From positions 62,001-126,000 of the forward strand of contig NZ_JANUGZ010000002.1 in assembly GCF_024753205.1 (NCBI RefSeq): 64,000 nt of DNA, in the 5' to 3' direction. This DNA comes from Massilia aurea (GTDB lineage: Bacteria > Pseudomonadota > Gammaproteobacteria > Burkholderiales > Burkholderiaceae_D). Positions 1 through 7,870 of the stretch are shown piece by piece (within the stretch, counting starts at the first letter, position 1; every line of letters starts with the position of its first letter). The position numbers were made by a program, and so were the translations under genes. The notes under the pieces were generated by a model that did no database searches, was not told the DNA's origin, and saw only the letters and a program-made list of their open reading frames with translations.

Positions 1-394
1 ACGTGTGCGAATCGCCGCAAACGACCGTCATGCCGGGCAGCGTGGCGCCCTGCTCCGGCCCGATCACGTGCACGATGCCCTGGCGCCGGTCGTTCATGTT
101 GAAGTACGTGAGGCCGAACGCCTTGGTATTGGCGTCGAGCGTTTCGACCTGCAGGCGCGAGGTGGGATCGGCGATGCCCTGGGCGCGATCGGTGGTTGGC
201 ACGTTATGGTCGGCCACGGCCAGCGTGCTCGATGTCCGCCATAGTCCGCGGCCCGCATCGCGCAAGCCATCGAAGGCCTGCGGGCTGGTCACTTCGTGTA
301 CCAGGTGCCGGTCGATATACAGGACGGTGGTGCCATCGGCGTCGGCACGCACGACATGGGAATCCCAGAGTTTGTCGTAGAGCGTTTTTTGCAT
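1..394 (-). CDS. leuC: 3-isopropylmalate dehydratase large subunit (5' part, cut by window edge)
   Basis: Reading the minus strand from the ATG at 394 gives about 131 codons beginning [15 protein letters not shown], with the family landmarks [35 protein letters not shown] and VVCGDSHT in the expected order. LeuC is the aconitase-family [4Fe-4S] subunit that, with LeuD, isomerises 2-isopropylmalate to 3-isopropylmalate in cytosolic leucine synthesis. The reading frame is open to base 1, so the cluster-ligating cysteines and the C-terminal two thirds lie outside the window, as would leuD if present. The start matches the N-terminus of well-known LeuC proteins; no strong Shine-Dalgarno sequence is visible. 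It lies downstream of cheA on the same strand, separated by a terminator and about 190 bp that should hold its promoter. Confidence 0.95.
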   Translation of the reverse strand, partial: MQKTLYDKLWDSHVVRADADGTTVLYIDRHLVHEVTSPQAFDGLRDAGRGLWRTSSTLAVADHNVPTTDRAQGIADPTSRLQVETLDANTKAFGLTYFNMNDRRQGIVHVIGPEQGATLPGMTVVCGDSHT

Positions 395-583
395 GGTCAG
401 TCCATTGATGCGGTGTGAGGGCGCACAGGGGGTGCGCGCGGTCGCCGGGACAGGGTGCCCGGCAGCCGGGTTTTCGATTATGCCATAGTTGTGCTGTGGT
501 GCACCATGCCGGGGCAGCGCATGTTTATGCCAAGGACCATAACATGTGGCAAATTAAGTTTGCAAGGGGCTTGCCATGCACAA
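395..583 (-). promoter_or_regulatory. leuC upstream region with candidate promoter
   Basis: This non-coding stretch separates the cheA terminator from leuC. On the minus strand a CATAAT hexamer (plus coordinates 477-482) is a plausible -10, giving a leader of about 75 nt that contains a GC-rich inverted sequence (CCCGG..GCCGGG). I cannot identify a convincing -35 or a leucine-rich leader peptide, so attenuation control is not supported. Confidence 0.3.
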
Positions 584-617
584 ATAAAAAAAGCCCGGAT
601 CAGTGACCCGGGCTTTT
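584..617 (-). terminator. Rho-independent terminator of cheZ-cheA
   Basis: A 10-bp perfect stem (589-598 with 608-617) with a 9-nt loop is followed, on the minus strand, by TTTTTTTATTTG. It sits 38 bp past the cheA stop codon and is a textbook intrinsic terminator for the minus-strand cheZ-cheA transcript. Confidence 0.9.
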
Positions 618-654
618 CTCTGCGCTTTTGCCGGCGCGCGGCATTGGCGTTACT

Positions 655-2568
655 TTATGCTGCCAGGCGCACGCTGCTGCGGCAGCCGTCCATCAGGAAC
701 GACAGGCCCACGACCAGCACCAGCTCACCCTCGGCCGAACGCGCCGTGCCGGTGATGCCTTCCACCGACAATGCGGTCATCGGCTTGATGACCAGATCGG
801 CCGTGCCATCGACCGCTTCCATCGCCAGGATGTACGGTTGTGGTGCATTGATGACGATGCCAACCTTTTCGGAACCGGCCTCGTAGCCCAGCGCCAGCGC
901 CAGCGAACGCACCGGCAGCGGACGGCCCTGGTCTTTCAGCACCGGGGCGCCGCCGACACAGGCGAATTCGTCCGGCAGTTCGACGACGCGCTCGACGACG
1001 GCCATCGGCAGCGCCAGTTGCGCGCCCGAGGTCGACACCAGCATCGTCGGCACGATCGACAGTTCGATCGGCAGGCGGATTGCAAAGCGCGTGCCCTTGC
1101 CCATCTGCGATTCGATGCGGATGGCGCCGCGGTTTTTTTCCACCGCCGTCTTGACCACGTCCATGCCCACGCCGCGGCCCGAGACCGAGGAAGCGACTTC
1201 CTTGGTCGAGAAGCCCGGCAGGAACACCAGCTGGTAGGCGTCTTCGTCGCTCTGCGCGCCGTTTTCGCCGATCAGGCCCTTGTCCATGGCGATCTTGCGC
1301 AGGCGGCTCGGGTCCATGCCCTTGCCGTCGTCCTGCAGCACGATCATGACGCTGTTGGCTTCCTGCCAGGCTTTCAGCAGGATGAACGCCTTGGCCGGCT
1401 TGCCGTTGGCGACGCGGTCGGCAGGCGACTCGACACCGTGGTCCAGGGCATTCCTCAGCATGTGCACCAGCGGATCGTACAGGCTGTCCACGACGACGCG
1501 GTCGACTTCGGTCTCGGCGCCTTCGATGGTCAGTTCGACGTCCTTGCCCAGGTCTTTGGCCAGCTCGCGCACGAGGCGCGGGAATTTCTGGAACAGACGG
1601 CCCACCGGCTGCATGCGGGTGGCCAGCGTGGCGCGCTGCAGTTCGGCCGAATAGCGCGATGCGCGTTCCAGCGTTTCGGCCAGCGTGGCGATGAGGGTCG
1701 CAGCCTGGCCTTCGAACTTGAACTGCTGCAGACGTTCGAGCAGCACGGCAGCCTGGTTCGCGGCCTGGACCGATTCACCGGCCACTTCGAGCAGCGCGTC
1801 GAGCTTGACCGCATCGATGCGGATGCTTTCGTCCTTGGCCGGCGCATTGGCGACCGGCTTGGCGTCGTTGCGGCGTTCGGTGCCATCCCAGCCCTTGCCG
1901 CCGGCGACAGGGGCCGTCGTGGTGGCGACTGCCGTAGAAGGGGCGGCGGCTGCAGGTGCGGCTTGCGCAACCGCCGGGGCAGTCGTCGCAACTGCGGTGG
2001 TAGCAGCAGCAACAACGGCAGGTGCGCCGGCGATGGCGCTGGCAGCCGGAACCACGGTGTTGTACATGCCAACCCAGTCCAGGCCATCGTCGCCGACGAC
2101 CGGTGCGACGGCTGCCGCAACCGGCGCGGCTGCAACGGGCGCTGCTACCACCGGTGCAGCGACTGGCGCCGGCGCGCTGTTGCCCTTGCCTTCGATCGCG
2201 TCCATCAGGATGCGTTCGAGGTCGGCCGGCATCTGCGCCAGGCCTTCCGGCGGCGTGCCGTTGTTCAGGTCACCCAGCTGGTCGGCCACGAAGCCCGATG
2301 CCTGCAGCGCTGCTTCGATCGCGATCGGCGTGACCGGCGCGGCGCCGGTGCGCAGCGCGTCGAACAGGTTCTCGGTCAGGTGGCAGGCTGCGACGAGCGC
2401 GGGCAGGCCCATGAAGCCGGCGCCGCCCTTGATCGTGTGGAACGACCGGAACACTGCGTTCAGGGTTTCCTTGTTGTCGGGATCGCGTTCGAGGCGCAGC
2501 AGGTGCTCTTCGACGTTGACCGCCAGATCCATCGCCTCGACGACGAAATCCTTCAGCATATCGTCCAT
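655..2568 (-). CDS. cheA: Chemotaxis histidine kinase CheA lacking an obvious P2 domain
   Basis: 637 aa. The N-terminal Hpt (P1) domain carries the phospho-accepting His44 in SFHTIKGGAGFMGL. Residues about 115-240 are a low-complexity Ala/Pro/Val linker where CheA normally holds the CheY/CheB-docking P2 domain. Then follow the dimerisation region, the HATPase domain (HMLRNALDHG, DDGKGMD, GRGVGMD) and a C-terminal CheW-like domain (about 500-625). CheA autophosphorylates and passes phosphate to CheY to set flagellar rotation. The ATG overlaps the cheZ stop (TAATG), so the two are translationally coupled. No cheY, cheW, receptor or motor gene is in the window. The domain order excludes a simple two-component kinase; whether it is the main chemotaxis CheA or a paralogue cannot be told here. 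Confidence 0.92.
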   Translation of the reverse strand: MDDMLKDFVVEAMDLAVNVEEHLLRLERDPDNKETLNAVFRSFHTIKGGAGFMGLPALVAACHLTENLFDALRTGAAPVTPIAIEAALQASGFVADQLGDLNNGTPPEGLAQMPADLERILMDAIEGKGNSAPAPVAAPVVAAPVAAAPVAAAVAPVVGDDGLDWVGMYNTVVPAASAIAGAPAVVAAATTAVATTAPAVAQAAPAAAAPSTAVATTTAPVAGGKGWDGTERRNDAKPVANAPAKDESIRIDAVKLDALLEVAGESVQAANQAAVLLERLQQFKFEGQAATLIATLAETLERASRYSAELQRATLATRMQPVGRLFQKFPRLVRELAKDLGKDVELTIEGAETEVDRVVVDSLYDPLVHMLRNALDHGVESPADRVANGKPAKAFILLKAWQEANSVMIVLQDDGKGMDPSRLRKIAMDKGLIGENGAQSDEDAYQLVFLPGFSTKEVASSVSGRGVGMDVVKTAVEKNRGAIRIESQMGKGTRFAIRLPIELSIVPTMLVSTSGAQLALPMAVVERVVELPDEFACVGGAPVLKDQGRPLPVRSLALALGYEAGSEKVGIVINAPQPYILAMEAVDGTADLVIKPMTALSVEGITGTARSAEGELVLVVGLSFLMDGCRSSVRLAA

Positions 2569-3461
2569 TAGAATCCCAGATCGGCAAGAAGATCGTCAAC
2601 GTTGTCCTGGTTCAGCGCCGCTTGCGGCACTGACGGGCCTTGCATCAGTGGTTCTGGTACTGCCTGCTTCTGCGCCAGCTTTTCCTTGAGGTCAGGCGGT
2701 GCGTTGTCGCGCAGCAGCTGGGCCAGCTCGCCCTCGACGGCCTGCGTGATCTTGACCACTTTCTTGATCAGCTGGCCAGTGATGTCCTGGAAGTCCTGGG
2801 CCATCATGATTTCGAGCAGGCGCGCTTTTTCGGCTTCGGTGGCGGCCGTCACGCTGGTGGCGAACTGGCGCGAATCGCCGGCCAGCGCCTTGAATTCGTC
2901 CAGGCTCAGCTTGCCGTCGAACAGGTCGCCCCAGCGCAGTTCCATGTCCTTCGACTGCTTCGACAGCACGTCCTGGGCCGGCATGCCTTCGTCGAGCGTG
3001 TTCAGGACCTTGTTGGCAGCCTGTTCAGTCAGCGTGGCAACGTACTCGAGGCGGTCCTGTGCATCGACGATCTGCGACGAGGCTTCATTGAGCGCCTTGT
3101 CGTAGCCCAGCTCGCGCAGCGAGTCGTGCAGCAGGCGCACGATGCCGCCGAGGCGCTCGAACATGCCACCGTTTTCGCTGCCTTCGTCGCCGGCAGCGGC
3201 GTTTGCCGGTGCGGCTGCTACTGCTGCTACTGCTGGTGCGGCAGGCGCAGCCGGTGCGGTGGCCGCAGCGGGGGCCGATGTGGCGGTGGCGGACACCTGG
3301 TCGAACAGCGAGTCGAGGTCGTCTTCGTCGTTGCTGGCAGCGGCTGCCGGGGCAGGCGCTGCGGCCACGGGGGCCGCGGAAGCAGGACTTGGCGAAGCGC
3401 TGGTGCGCTGCGCCGCCACTTCCTCGAATAGTGCGTCGAAATCGTCAGCGGCGTTGGTCAT
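2568..3461 (-). CDS. cheZ: CheY-P phosphatase CheZ with extended N-terminus
   Basis: 297 aa. The helical phosphatase core contains the catalytic signature AQDFQDITGQLIKK, whose Asp and Gln act on CheY-P, and the protein ends in VDDLLADLGF, the amphipathic CheY-docking helix of the family. The start at 3461 (MTNAADDFDALF) follows GGAG/AGGG Shine-Dalgarno sequences; the reading frame is open further upstream but that part looks non-coding. The first ~100 residues are unusual: an Ala/Pro-rich tail with two acidic segments, DDFDALFEEV and DDLDSLFDQV, that resemble the C-terminal CheY-binding motif. It is cotranscribed with cheA (overlap TAATG). CheZ dephosphorylates CheY-P in the cytosol. Confidence 0.93.
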   Translation of the reverse strand: MTNAADDFDALFEEVAAQRTSASPSPASAAPVAAAPAPAAAASNDEDDLDSLFDQVSATATSAPAAATAPAAPAAPAVAAVAAAPANAAAGDEGSENGGMFERLGGIVRLLHDSLRELGYDKALNEASSQIVDAQDRLEYVATLTEQAANKVLNTLDEGMPAQDVLSKQSKDMELRWGDLFDGKLSLDEFKALAGDSRQFATSVTAATEAEKARLLEIMMAQDFQDITGQLIKKVVKITQAVEGELAQLLRDNAPPDLKEKLAQKQAVPEPLMQGPSVPQAALNQDNVDDLLADLGF

Positions 3462-3476
3462 AATCCCTGCTTCTCC

Positions 3477-3505
3477 ATAATATAAATTCGCAATCAGCTC
3501 TGCAA
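3477..3505 (-). promoter_or_regulatory. Candidate sigma-70 promoter of cheZ-cheA
   Basis: On the minus strand TTGCAG (3500-3505) and TATTAT (3477-3482) are 17 bp apart just upstream of the cheZ Shine-Dalgarno sequence. The -35 is weak and the spacing to the ATG is very short. No flagellar sigma-28 signature (TAAA-N15-GCCGATAA) was found. Confidence 0.3.
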
Positions 3506-3846
3506 TACTGGGGGTGTTGCGTCCACCGGGCCGGTCGTTTCCGCGCCCATCAGTGGGACTAGTGTTGCCTGCGAGTGTATCAGCGTGGTTGCCGTAGGTA
3601 AATCTAAGAGAAGGCAATGCAACAAAATGGACGTGAAAACTTAGTTCCGCGACAATTAAAACGTGCAATTCCTGATCGTTTTTATATGCTTGGTGTTGTA
3701 TTTTGTGATCGTGCTGTTGTTTTCCGTGAGAAAGTGTCGCATCCGGACGGTGACTCGACGTTTGAGCGAACTCAACACTTTGCGTTTTCAACACTGGCCA
3801 TTCGGCATATGGTTGTCAGAATGGAGATGCCCTGAGGAGAATCATC
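3506..3846. other. Intergenic region between divergent cheZ and usp
   Basis: About 340 bp with no supported gene. The part from 3620 is clearly more AT-rich than the surrounding genes and probably contains the usp promoter. No clear FNR or IHF site could be defined by eye. Confidence 0.5.
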
Positions 3847-4311
3847 ATGTATCGAAAAATTTTGATTACAACCGACGGGTCCGCCGTCTCCCAGCACACC
3901 GCCTGCGCGGGCGTCAAGTTTGCCCAGCAGCTGGGCGCCGAGGTCCTGGCCCTGTTCGTCGCGCCCGAATACCAGTACCCGGTGTACGTCGAAATCATCC
4001 CGCCCTCGTATCCCAGCGAAGAAGAATACGCAGCCCAGATGCGCCGGATGGGCGAGGAATACATGGGCAGGATCACGCGCTCCTGCGCATCGGCCAATCT
4101 TGCGCACCGCTGCCTGACGGCGTTTTCAGATACGGCAGCGCTCAAGATCGTTGAAGTCGCCGAGCAGGAAGGCTGCGACCTGATCTTCATGGGCTCGCAT
4201 GGCCGCAGCGGCTGGAACCAGTTATTGCTGGGCAGTGTCACCAACAAGGTGCTGTCGCATACCGCCAAGCCGGTGCTGGTCCACCGGCTGATCGCCGAGC
4301 CGGCAGCCTGA
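3847..4311 (+). CDS. Universal stress protein, UspA family, ATP-binding type
   Basis: 154 aa single Usp domain. It starts MYRKILITTDGS, the usual first strand, and ends with the nucleotide-binding motif G-x2-G-x9-G-(S/T) visible as GSHGRSGWNQLLLGS, which marks the ATP-binding subgroup. The start has a strong GAGGAGA Shine-Dalgarno sequence 9 nt upstream. Usp proteins are small cytosolic stress-tolerance factors whose biochemical role is not fixed; in many proteobacteria they are induced by low oxygen, and here an LuxR-type response regulator and an FNR-like regulator follow on the same strand. That linkage to redox or oxygen control is inference. It is probably monocistronic, with a 141-bp gap before the next gene. 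Confidence 0.93.
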   Translation: MYRKILITTDGSAVSQHTACAGVKFAQQLGAEVLALFVAPEYQYPVYVEIIPPSYPSEEEYAAQMRRMGEEYMGRITRSCASANLAHRCLTAFSDTAALKIVEVAEQEGCDLIFMGSHGRSGWNQLLLGSVTNKVLSHTAKPVLVHRLIAEPAA

Positions 4312-4452
4312 ACGAGACGAAACGGTCTGCACTTCGCACAAAGCATGTTGGGCAACCCGCAGTATTGATAGCAGGACTTACCCACGAGAACGTGTTTAAC
4401 TGAACAACGGTTTTTTCGGGGTAGGAAACCTCTTAATGTATGAGGAATCGAC

Positions 4453-5097
4453 ATGGTCAGAATTGTCATCGCGGACGATCACACGATCATGCGCGAAGGT
4501 CTCAAACGTATCCTGGAGGGCGCCGAAGAAGTTGACATTGTCGGCGAAGCAACTAATGGGTTCGAGGTGCTGGCACTGGTACGCCAGGGCGGCTTCGACC
4601 TGTTGCTGCTCGACCTGTCGATGCCCGGGCGCAGCGGCGTCGACCTGATCCGCCAGGTGCGCAGCGAGGCGCCCAAGCTGGCGATTCTCATCCTCACGAT
4701 GCACGAGGAAGAACAGTACGCCGTGCGCGCGATCCGGGCTGGCGCCCAGGGCTATCTGACGAAGGAAAGCGCGGGCACACAGTTGGTGGGCGCCATCCGC
4801 AAGGTGGCTTCCGGGCGCCCCTATATCAGTACCGAGGTTGCAGAGCAATTGGCCCTGAATATCATGGCGCCAAGCGAGCAATTGCTCCACAAGCAGTTAT
4901 CCGACCGCGAATTTGAGGTATTTTCCCATCTCGTGGGTGGGAAATCGATTACCGAGATCGCCAATGGCCTGCATCTGTCCGTGAAGACCGTAAGCACCCA
5001 CAAAACCCGCATCATGCAGAAAATGGGGATGAGTTCGCTCTCGGAAATGGTGCAATACGCCGTAGCGCACCGCCTGCTCTCGCCGATGAAAGCCTGA
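4453..5097 (+). CDS. Orphan NarL/LuxR-family response regulator
   Basis: 214 aa. The receiver domain (1-120) has the acidic pocket D8-D9, phospho-acceptor Asp54 (LLLLDLSMPG), Thr82 and Lys104. The C-terminal LuxR-type helix-turn-helix (about 150-210) shows LSDREFEVFSHLVGGKSITEIA and VKTVSTHKTRIMQKM. Shine-Dalgarno GAGGAA lies 7 nt before the ATG; an out-of-frame ATG at 4436 is ignored. No histidine kinase is adjacent, so its partner is elsewhere. A GTAGGAA word, resembling half-sites of EvgA/BvgA-like regulators, lies at 4421 in its own leader, and related words occur upstream of the next gene, suggesting autoregulation and control of the FNR-like gene (inference). Confidence 0.93.
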   Translation: MVRIVIADDHTIMREGLKRILEGAEEVDIVGEATNGFEVLALVRQGGFDLLLLDLSMPGRSGVDLIRQVRSEAPKLAILILTMHEEEQYAVRAIRAGAQGYLTKESAGTQLVGAIRKVASGRPYISTEVAEQLALNIMAPSEQLLHKQLSDREFEVFSHLVGGKSITEIANGLHLSVKTVSTHKTRIMQKMGMSSLSEMVQYAVAHRLLSPMKA

Positions 5098-5459
5098 GTA
5101 TGGCGGTCGGTGACGTCACACCGACTCCCCAATCCGATGTTGCGCAACAACTGCACCCACGAACAAGTTTGTTCAAAAACAAAGGTCTGACCTTCCTGTT
5201 TCACCCTTCCGCCAGTCGGGCAACGCCGCTTGCCAGTAGGAATTGTCCTACAAACCTACCATCTGTCCTACCTACATATTCAGGCAACGCTGATAGTCGT
5301 GCCGGGCTCGTGTTGGCATACTGAATTCGCCGCATTGACTTGCTCGCGATCCAAGTCACAGCGTCAGCCGCTAGCAATCAATGGCATGGCAGATGTACGT
5401 CAACTTCGGCTGTGCCGCCGGGGTCGCCTCAAACCCTGAGTTTCTTACCGGAGAAGAGC
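5098..5459 (+). promoter_or_regulatory. Upstream region of FNR-like gene with GTAGGA/TCCTAC palindrome
   Basis: About 360 bp without a gene. A 7-bp stem hairpin (5106-5112 with 5119-5125) just after the response regulator may end its transcript, though no T-run follows. The inverted repeat GTAGGA-N4-TCCTAC occupies 5236-5251 and a further TCCTAC lies at 5266-5271, exactly 20 bp from the previous one, a spacing of about two helical turns that suits a dimeric regulator binding one DNA face. The start codon at 5460 has GGAGAAG just upstream. Confidence 0.45.
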
Positions 5460-6314
5460 ATGCAGTCTCAGCCACCGTCAGAACCACGCAATGCCAACCA
5501 GCCGACCCTGCATTCCCCGATGGAGGCCGGTCGCCAGCGCCAGGGCCGACTCTGGTCCAACCTCAAGGAAGTCTGCGACCTGCTGCGTATCCAGGCCAGC
5601 GTCTCGGTAAGCTCCGAAGAACTGTTGTTCCAGCACGTTCAGTTCAAGACCGGCCAGCGCGTTCACACGATCGGGCAGGCCTTCGACACGCTGTACATCG
5701 TCAACTCGGGCTTTCTCAAGACCGTGCTGATCGACGAGTTCGGCAACGAGCAGGTGCTCAGCTTCCCGATGAAGGGCGACATGCTCGGTGTCGACGGCAT
5801 CCACACGCGCCACTATGCGTCAGAGGCGGTGGCCCTGTCCGATTGCGACCTGATCCTGCTGCCATTCAAGAAACTGACGGCGCTGGGCCGCGTGCACAAC
5901 GAACTCGAAAACATGATGTACGGCGTCATGAGCCGCGAGCTGGTGCGTGAACAAACGATGATCGGCATGCTCGGCGCCCTGTCGGCCGAGGCGCGGGTGG
6001 CACGCTTTCTCGTGTCGCTGGCCGACCGCTTCGCCGCGATGGGCTACTCGAGTAAACTCTTCAACCTGCGCATGACCCGCCACGAGATCGGCAGCTACCT
6101 CGGCCTCACGCTGGAAACCGTCAGCCGCACGCTGTCGGCCTTCAACGAGATCGGCATGATCACCGTCGACCAGCGCACCATCGGCATCAAGGACGCCGAA
6201 TCGCTCAAGACACTGCGCCGCCTGCCCCCATCGCGTTCACGCACGAAGGCAAGCGCCAAGCAAAAGGCCGAGCTCGATCAATCGGGCGACGATCAGGTGC
6301 TGGCCACGGCCTGA
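5460..6314 (+). CDS. CRP/FNR-family transcriptional regulator lacking the FNR iron-sulfur cysteines
   Basis: 284 aa from the ATG at 5460 (preceded by GGAGAAG); the open frame extends upstream but without plausible coding content. A cyclic-nucleotide-like sensor domain (about 45-155) is followed by the dimer helix and a helix-turn-helix with HEIGSYLGLTLETVSRTLSAF. The recognition residues E..SR are those of FNR proteins that read TTGAT-N4-ATCAA. The N-terminal CxxC..C cluster of oxygen-sensing FNR is missing: only isolated Cys occur (KEVCDLL and SDCDLI), the second near the position of FNR's central ligand. It is therefore FNR-like in DNA reading but probably not a [4Fe-4S] oxygen sensor. The C-terminal tail (about 250-284) is basic and charged. 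Confidence 0.88.
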   Translation: MQSQPPSEPRNANQPTLHSPMEAGRQRQGRLWSNLKEVCDLLRIQASVSVSSEELLFQHVQFKTGQRVHTIGQAFDTLYIVNSGFLKTVLIDEFGNEQVLSFPMKGDMLGVDGIHTRHYASEAVALSDCDLILLPFKKLTALGRVHNELENMMYGVMSRELVREQTMIGMLGALSAEARVARFLVSLADRFAAMGYSSKLFNLRMTRHEIGSYLGLTLETVSRTLSAFNEIGMITVDQRTIGIKDAESLKTLRRLPPSRSRTKASAKQKAELDQSGDDQVLATA

Positions 6315-6334
6315 AACCCGTCCGCTTAACGACC

Positions 6335-6366
6335 AACGCCCGCCAGTGATGGCGGGCGTTGTCATT
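6335..6366. terminator. Terminator between convergent genes
   Basis: A perfect 10-bp GC-rich stem AACGCCCGCC/GGCGGGCGTT (6335-6344 with 6351-6360) with loop AGTGAT, followed by GTCATT. It lies between the FNR-like gene and the convergent secreted-protein gene and can serve both. Confidence 0.75.
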
Positions 6367-6383
6367 GGTGCATACGGCCTGGA

Positions 6384-7136
6384 TTACTCTTGCTTGTCGA
6401 GCGTCAGCACGCCGTCGCTGACGCGTACCCGGTCGCCGGTCCGGTAGCCGGGATTGTTGGCAAATTCCAGCACCTGAGTGGTGTCGGTCGTATTCATGCG
6501 CACCGTCACGCGGAAGTATTGGCGCGCGGTGGCGTCACTGGCCAATGGCCGTGGATTAGGCAAGGCGCCCTGCACGGTTTCCACTTTCTCGATGATGCCG
6601 CAGCTGGTGCAGTAACGGGCCACCCGCGGGCGCTCGGTCGTGCGCGGGGCCGGTGGTGGCGCCGCGCCGGGCGCGGCGGCGGCGATGCGCGAATCCTTGG
6701 TGGCCAGCTGGCGCGTGTCGTCCGCGGGCTGCGCCACATCACCCCGCACGAGCGATTCACGCAACACGCTCGTGGCGACCTCGTTCCCCATGCGCAGCTC
6801 GGCGGTCACGCGGCTGTCGGCCTTCAGGCGATCACGCGTGCCGATCACGTACGAACCCGTGTACTGGCCAGGTTCGACTTCGGTCAGATGCAGCGCACGG
6901 TTTGCACCATCCAGGTTCAGCGTGGCGTTGCCGCCCGGCGTGCCGTACAGGTCGAACTGCAGGCGCACACCCTGGTCGAGCCGCGCGACTTCTTCGACAT
7001 TGAAACCATTGATTGCTGGCGTGGCGGTGCGGCTTTGCGGCACAGGCTGCGCCAGAGCAGTGCCGCTGGCGGTCAACAGTACCGTGGCTGGCGCCATAGC
7101 GGCGGCGATGGTGCACATCATGAGGCGTAGTTTCAT
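6384..7136 (-). CDS. Secreted/envelope protein with SlyB-like C-terminal segment, function unknown
   Basis: 250 aa. An N-terminal signal peptide (MKLRLMMCTIAAAM... cleavage near ALA-QP) predicts export. The middle (about 45-130) looks like a small beta-rich module. After a Pro/Ala linker (about 150-165) comes RYCTSCGIIEKVETVQG followed by a beta-rich end (YFRVTVRM, RTGDRVRVSDGVLTL). This closing part resembles the C-terminal half of SlyB/glycine-zipper outer-membrane proteins, but the glycine zipper is absent and a CxxC pair is present. The start has AGGAG 10 nt upstream. Single gene facing the FNR-like regulator. Function is not known to me; a redox or metal role for the CxxC is only a guess. 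Confidence 0.8.
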   Translation of the reverse strand: MKLRLMMCTIAAAMAPATVLLTASGTALAQPVPQSRTATPAINGFNVEEVARLDQGVRLQFDLYGTPGGNATLNLDGANRALHLTEVEPGQYTGSYVIGTRDRLKADSRVTAELRMGNEVATSVLRESLVRGDVAQPADDTRQLATKDSRIAAAAPGAAPPPAPRTTERPRVARYCTSCGIIEKVETVQGALPNPRPLASDATARQYFRVTVRMNTTDTTQVLEFANNPGYRTGDRVRVSDGVLTLDKQE

Positions 7137-7219
7137 TGGCGTTCTCCTGGCATCAGCGGGTCAATGGCCGACCTTACGCCTCCGATCGCCCCGGGTCGGT
7201 ACGCTGACGTACGAAGCTG

Positions 7220-7870
7220 CTAGCCGACGCCGTGCACCATGTCGCCCGAGGTCACGTAGATCCGGTCGCCCGGCCCCGGTTTGACGGCATGACCACCCGT
7301 GAAGGACCCGAACGATGGCAAGAGAAGGCCCTGCGTGCCCACGACAAAGCACGGCAGGCGCAGCGCATCGAAGCGCGTGGCGAGCACGTACACCGGGTGA
7401 ACGTGGCCCGCCAGGCCATAGCCCGCCGCATCGACGCCCGGATGGTGGCAGAACGCAAACGGGCCGATCGCATGCGGCTCGTCGACCAGTTCGATGCCCA
7501 GCGCCTCGGACGGATCACCCGCATGCAGGTCGTGATTGCCGCGCACGAGCGTCAAGGCCAGGTCGGGATGGCGCCCGCGCCAGGCCAGCATCGCGAGCTG
7601 GGTCGAACTGGCATGGGCCGCGCGCGCATGCAGGAAGTCGCCAAGAAACGCAACGTGGCGCGCGTCGTGCTGCGCGACCAGCGCGTCCAGGCCGGCCAGG
7701 TTTTCTGACGTGGTCCCGCGCGGCACCGGCACGCCCAGCGAACGAAACGCTGCCGCCTTGCCGAAGTGGATATCCGCCACGATCAGCATGCGCTGGGCCG
7801 GCCAGTAGACGGCCTTCTCGGGTAACAGCAGCAGCGTCTCGCCCGCCACCTGAATGGTTGCATGGGTCAT
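7220..7870 (-). CDS. pdeM: Ligase-associated DNA damage response phosphoesterase PdeM
   Basis: 216 aa metallophosphoesterase of the small MPE family found beside LigB-type ligases and Lhr-core helicases. The binuclear-metal ligands are visible as DIHFGK (about 33), GDFLH, GNHD and GHVHP. Family members studied from Pseudomonas putida are manganese-dependent DNA endonucleases. It is the last gene of the recQ-exo-lig-lhr-pdeM operon; its ATG overlaps the lhr stop (ATGA), so it is translationally coupled. The length fits the family. Confidence 0.9.
   Translation of the reverse strand: MTHATIQVAGETLLLLPEKAVYWPAQRMLIVADIHFGKAAAFRSLGVPVPRGTTSENLAGLDALVAQHDARHVAFLGDFLHARAAHASSTQLAMLAWRGRHPDLALTLVRGNHDLHAGDPSEALGIELVDEPHAIGPFAFCHHPGVDAAGYGLAGHVHPVYVLATRFDALRLPCFVVGTQGLLLPSFGSFTGGHAVKPGPGDRIYVTSGDMVHGVG

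Noticed and set aside
628-2571. A 647-codon open frame on the plus strand opposite cheA
   Set aside because: It has no recognisable domain, is rich in His/Arg/Gln as expected for the complement of GC-rich genes, and is fully antisense to a clear CheA.
3617-3835. Possible 72-codon gene before the universal stress gene
   Set aside because: No ribosome site, no hydrophobic or domain pattern, and the sequence looks like an AT-rich promoter region.
5106-5125. Hairpin after the response regulator as a firm terminator
   Set aside because: The stem is only 7 bp and is followed by CCCC, not T residues; kept only as a possibility in the regional note.
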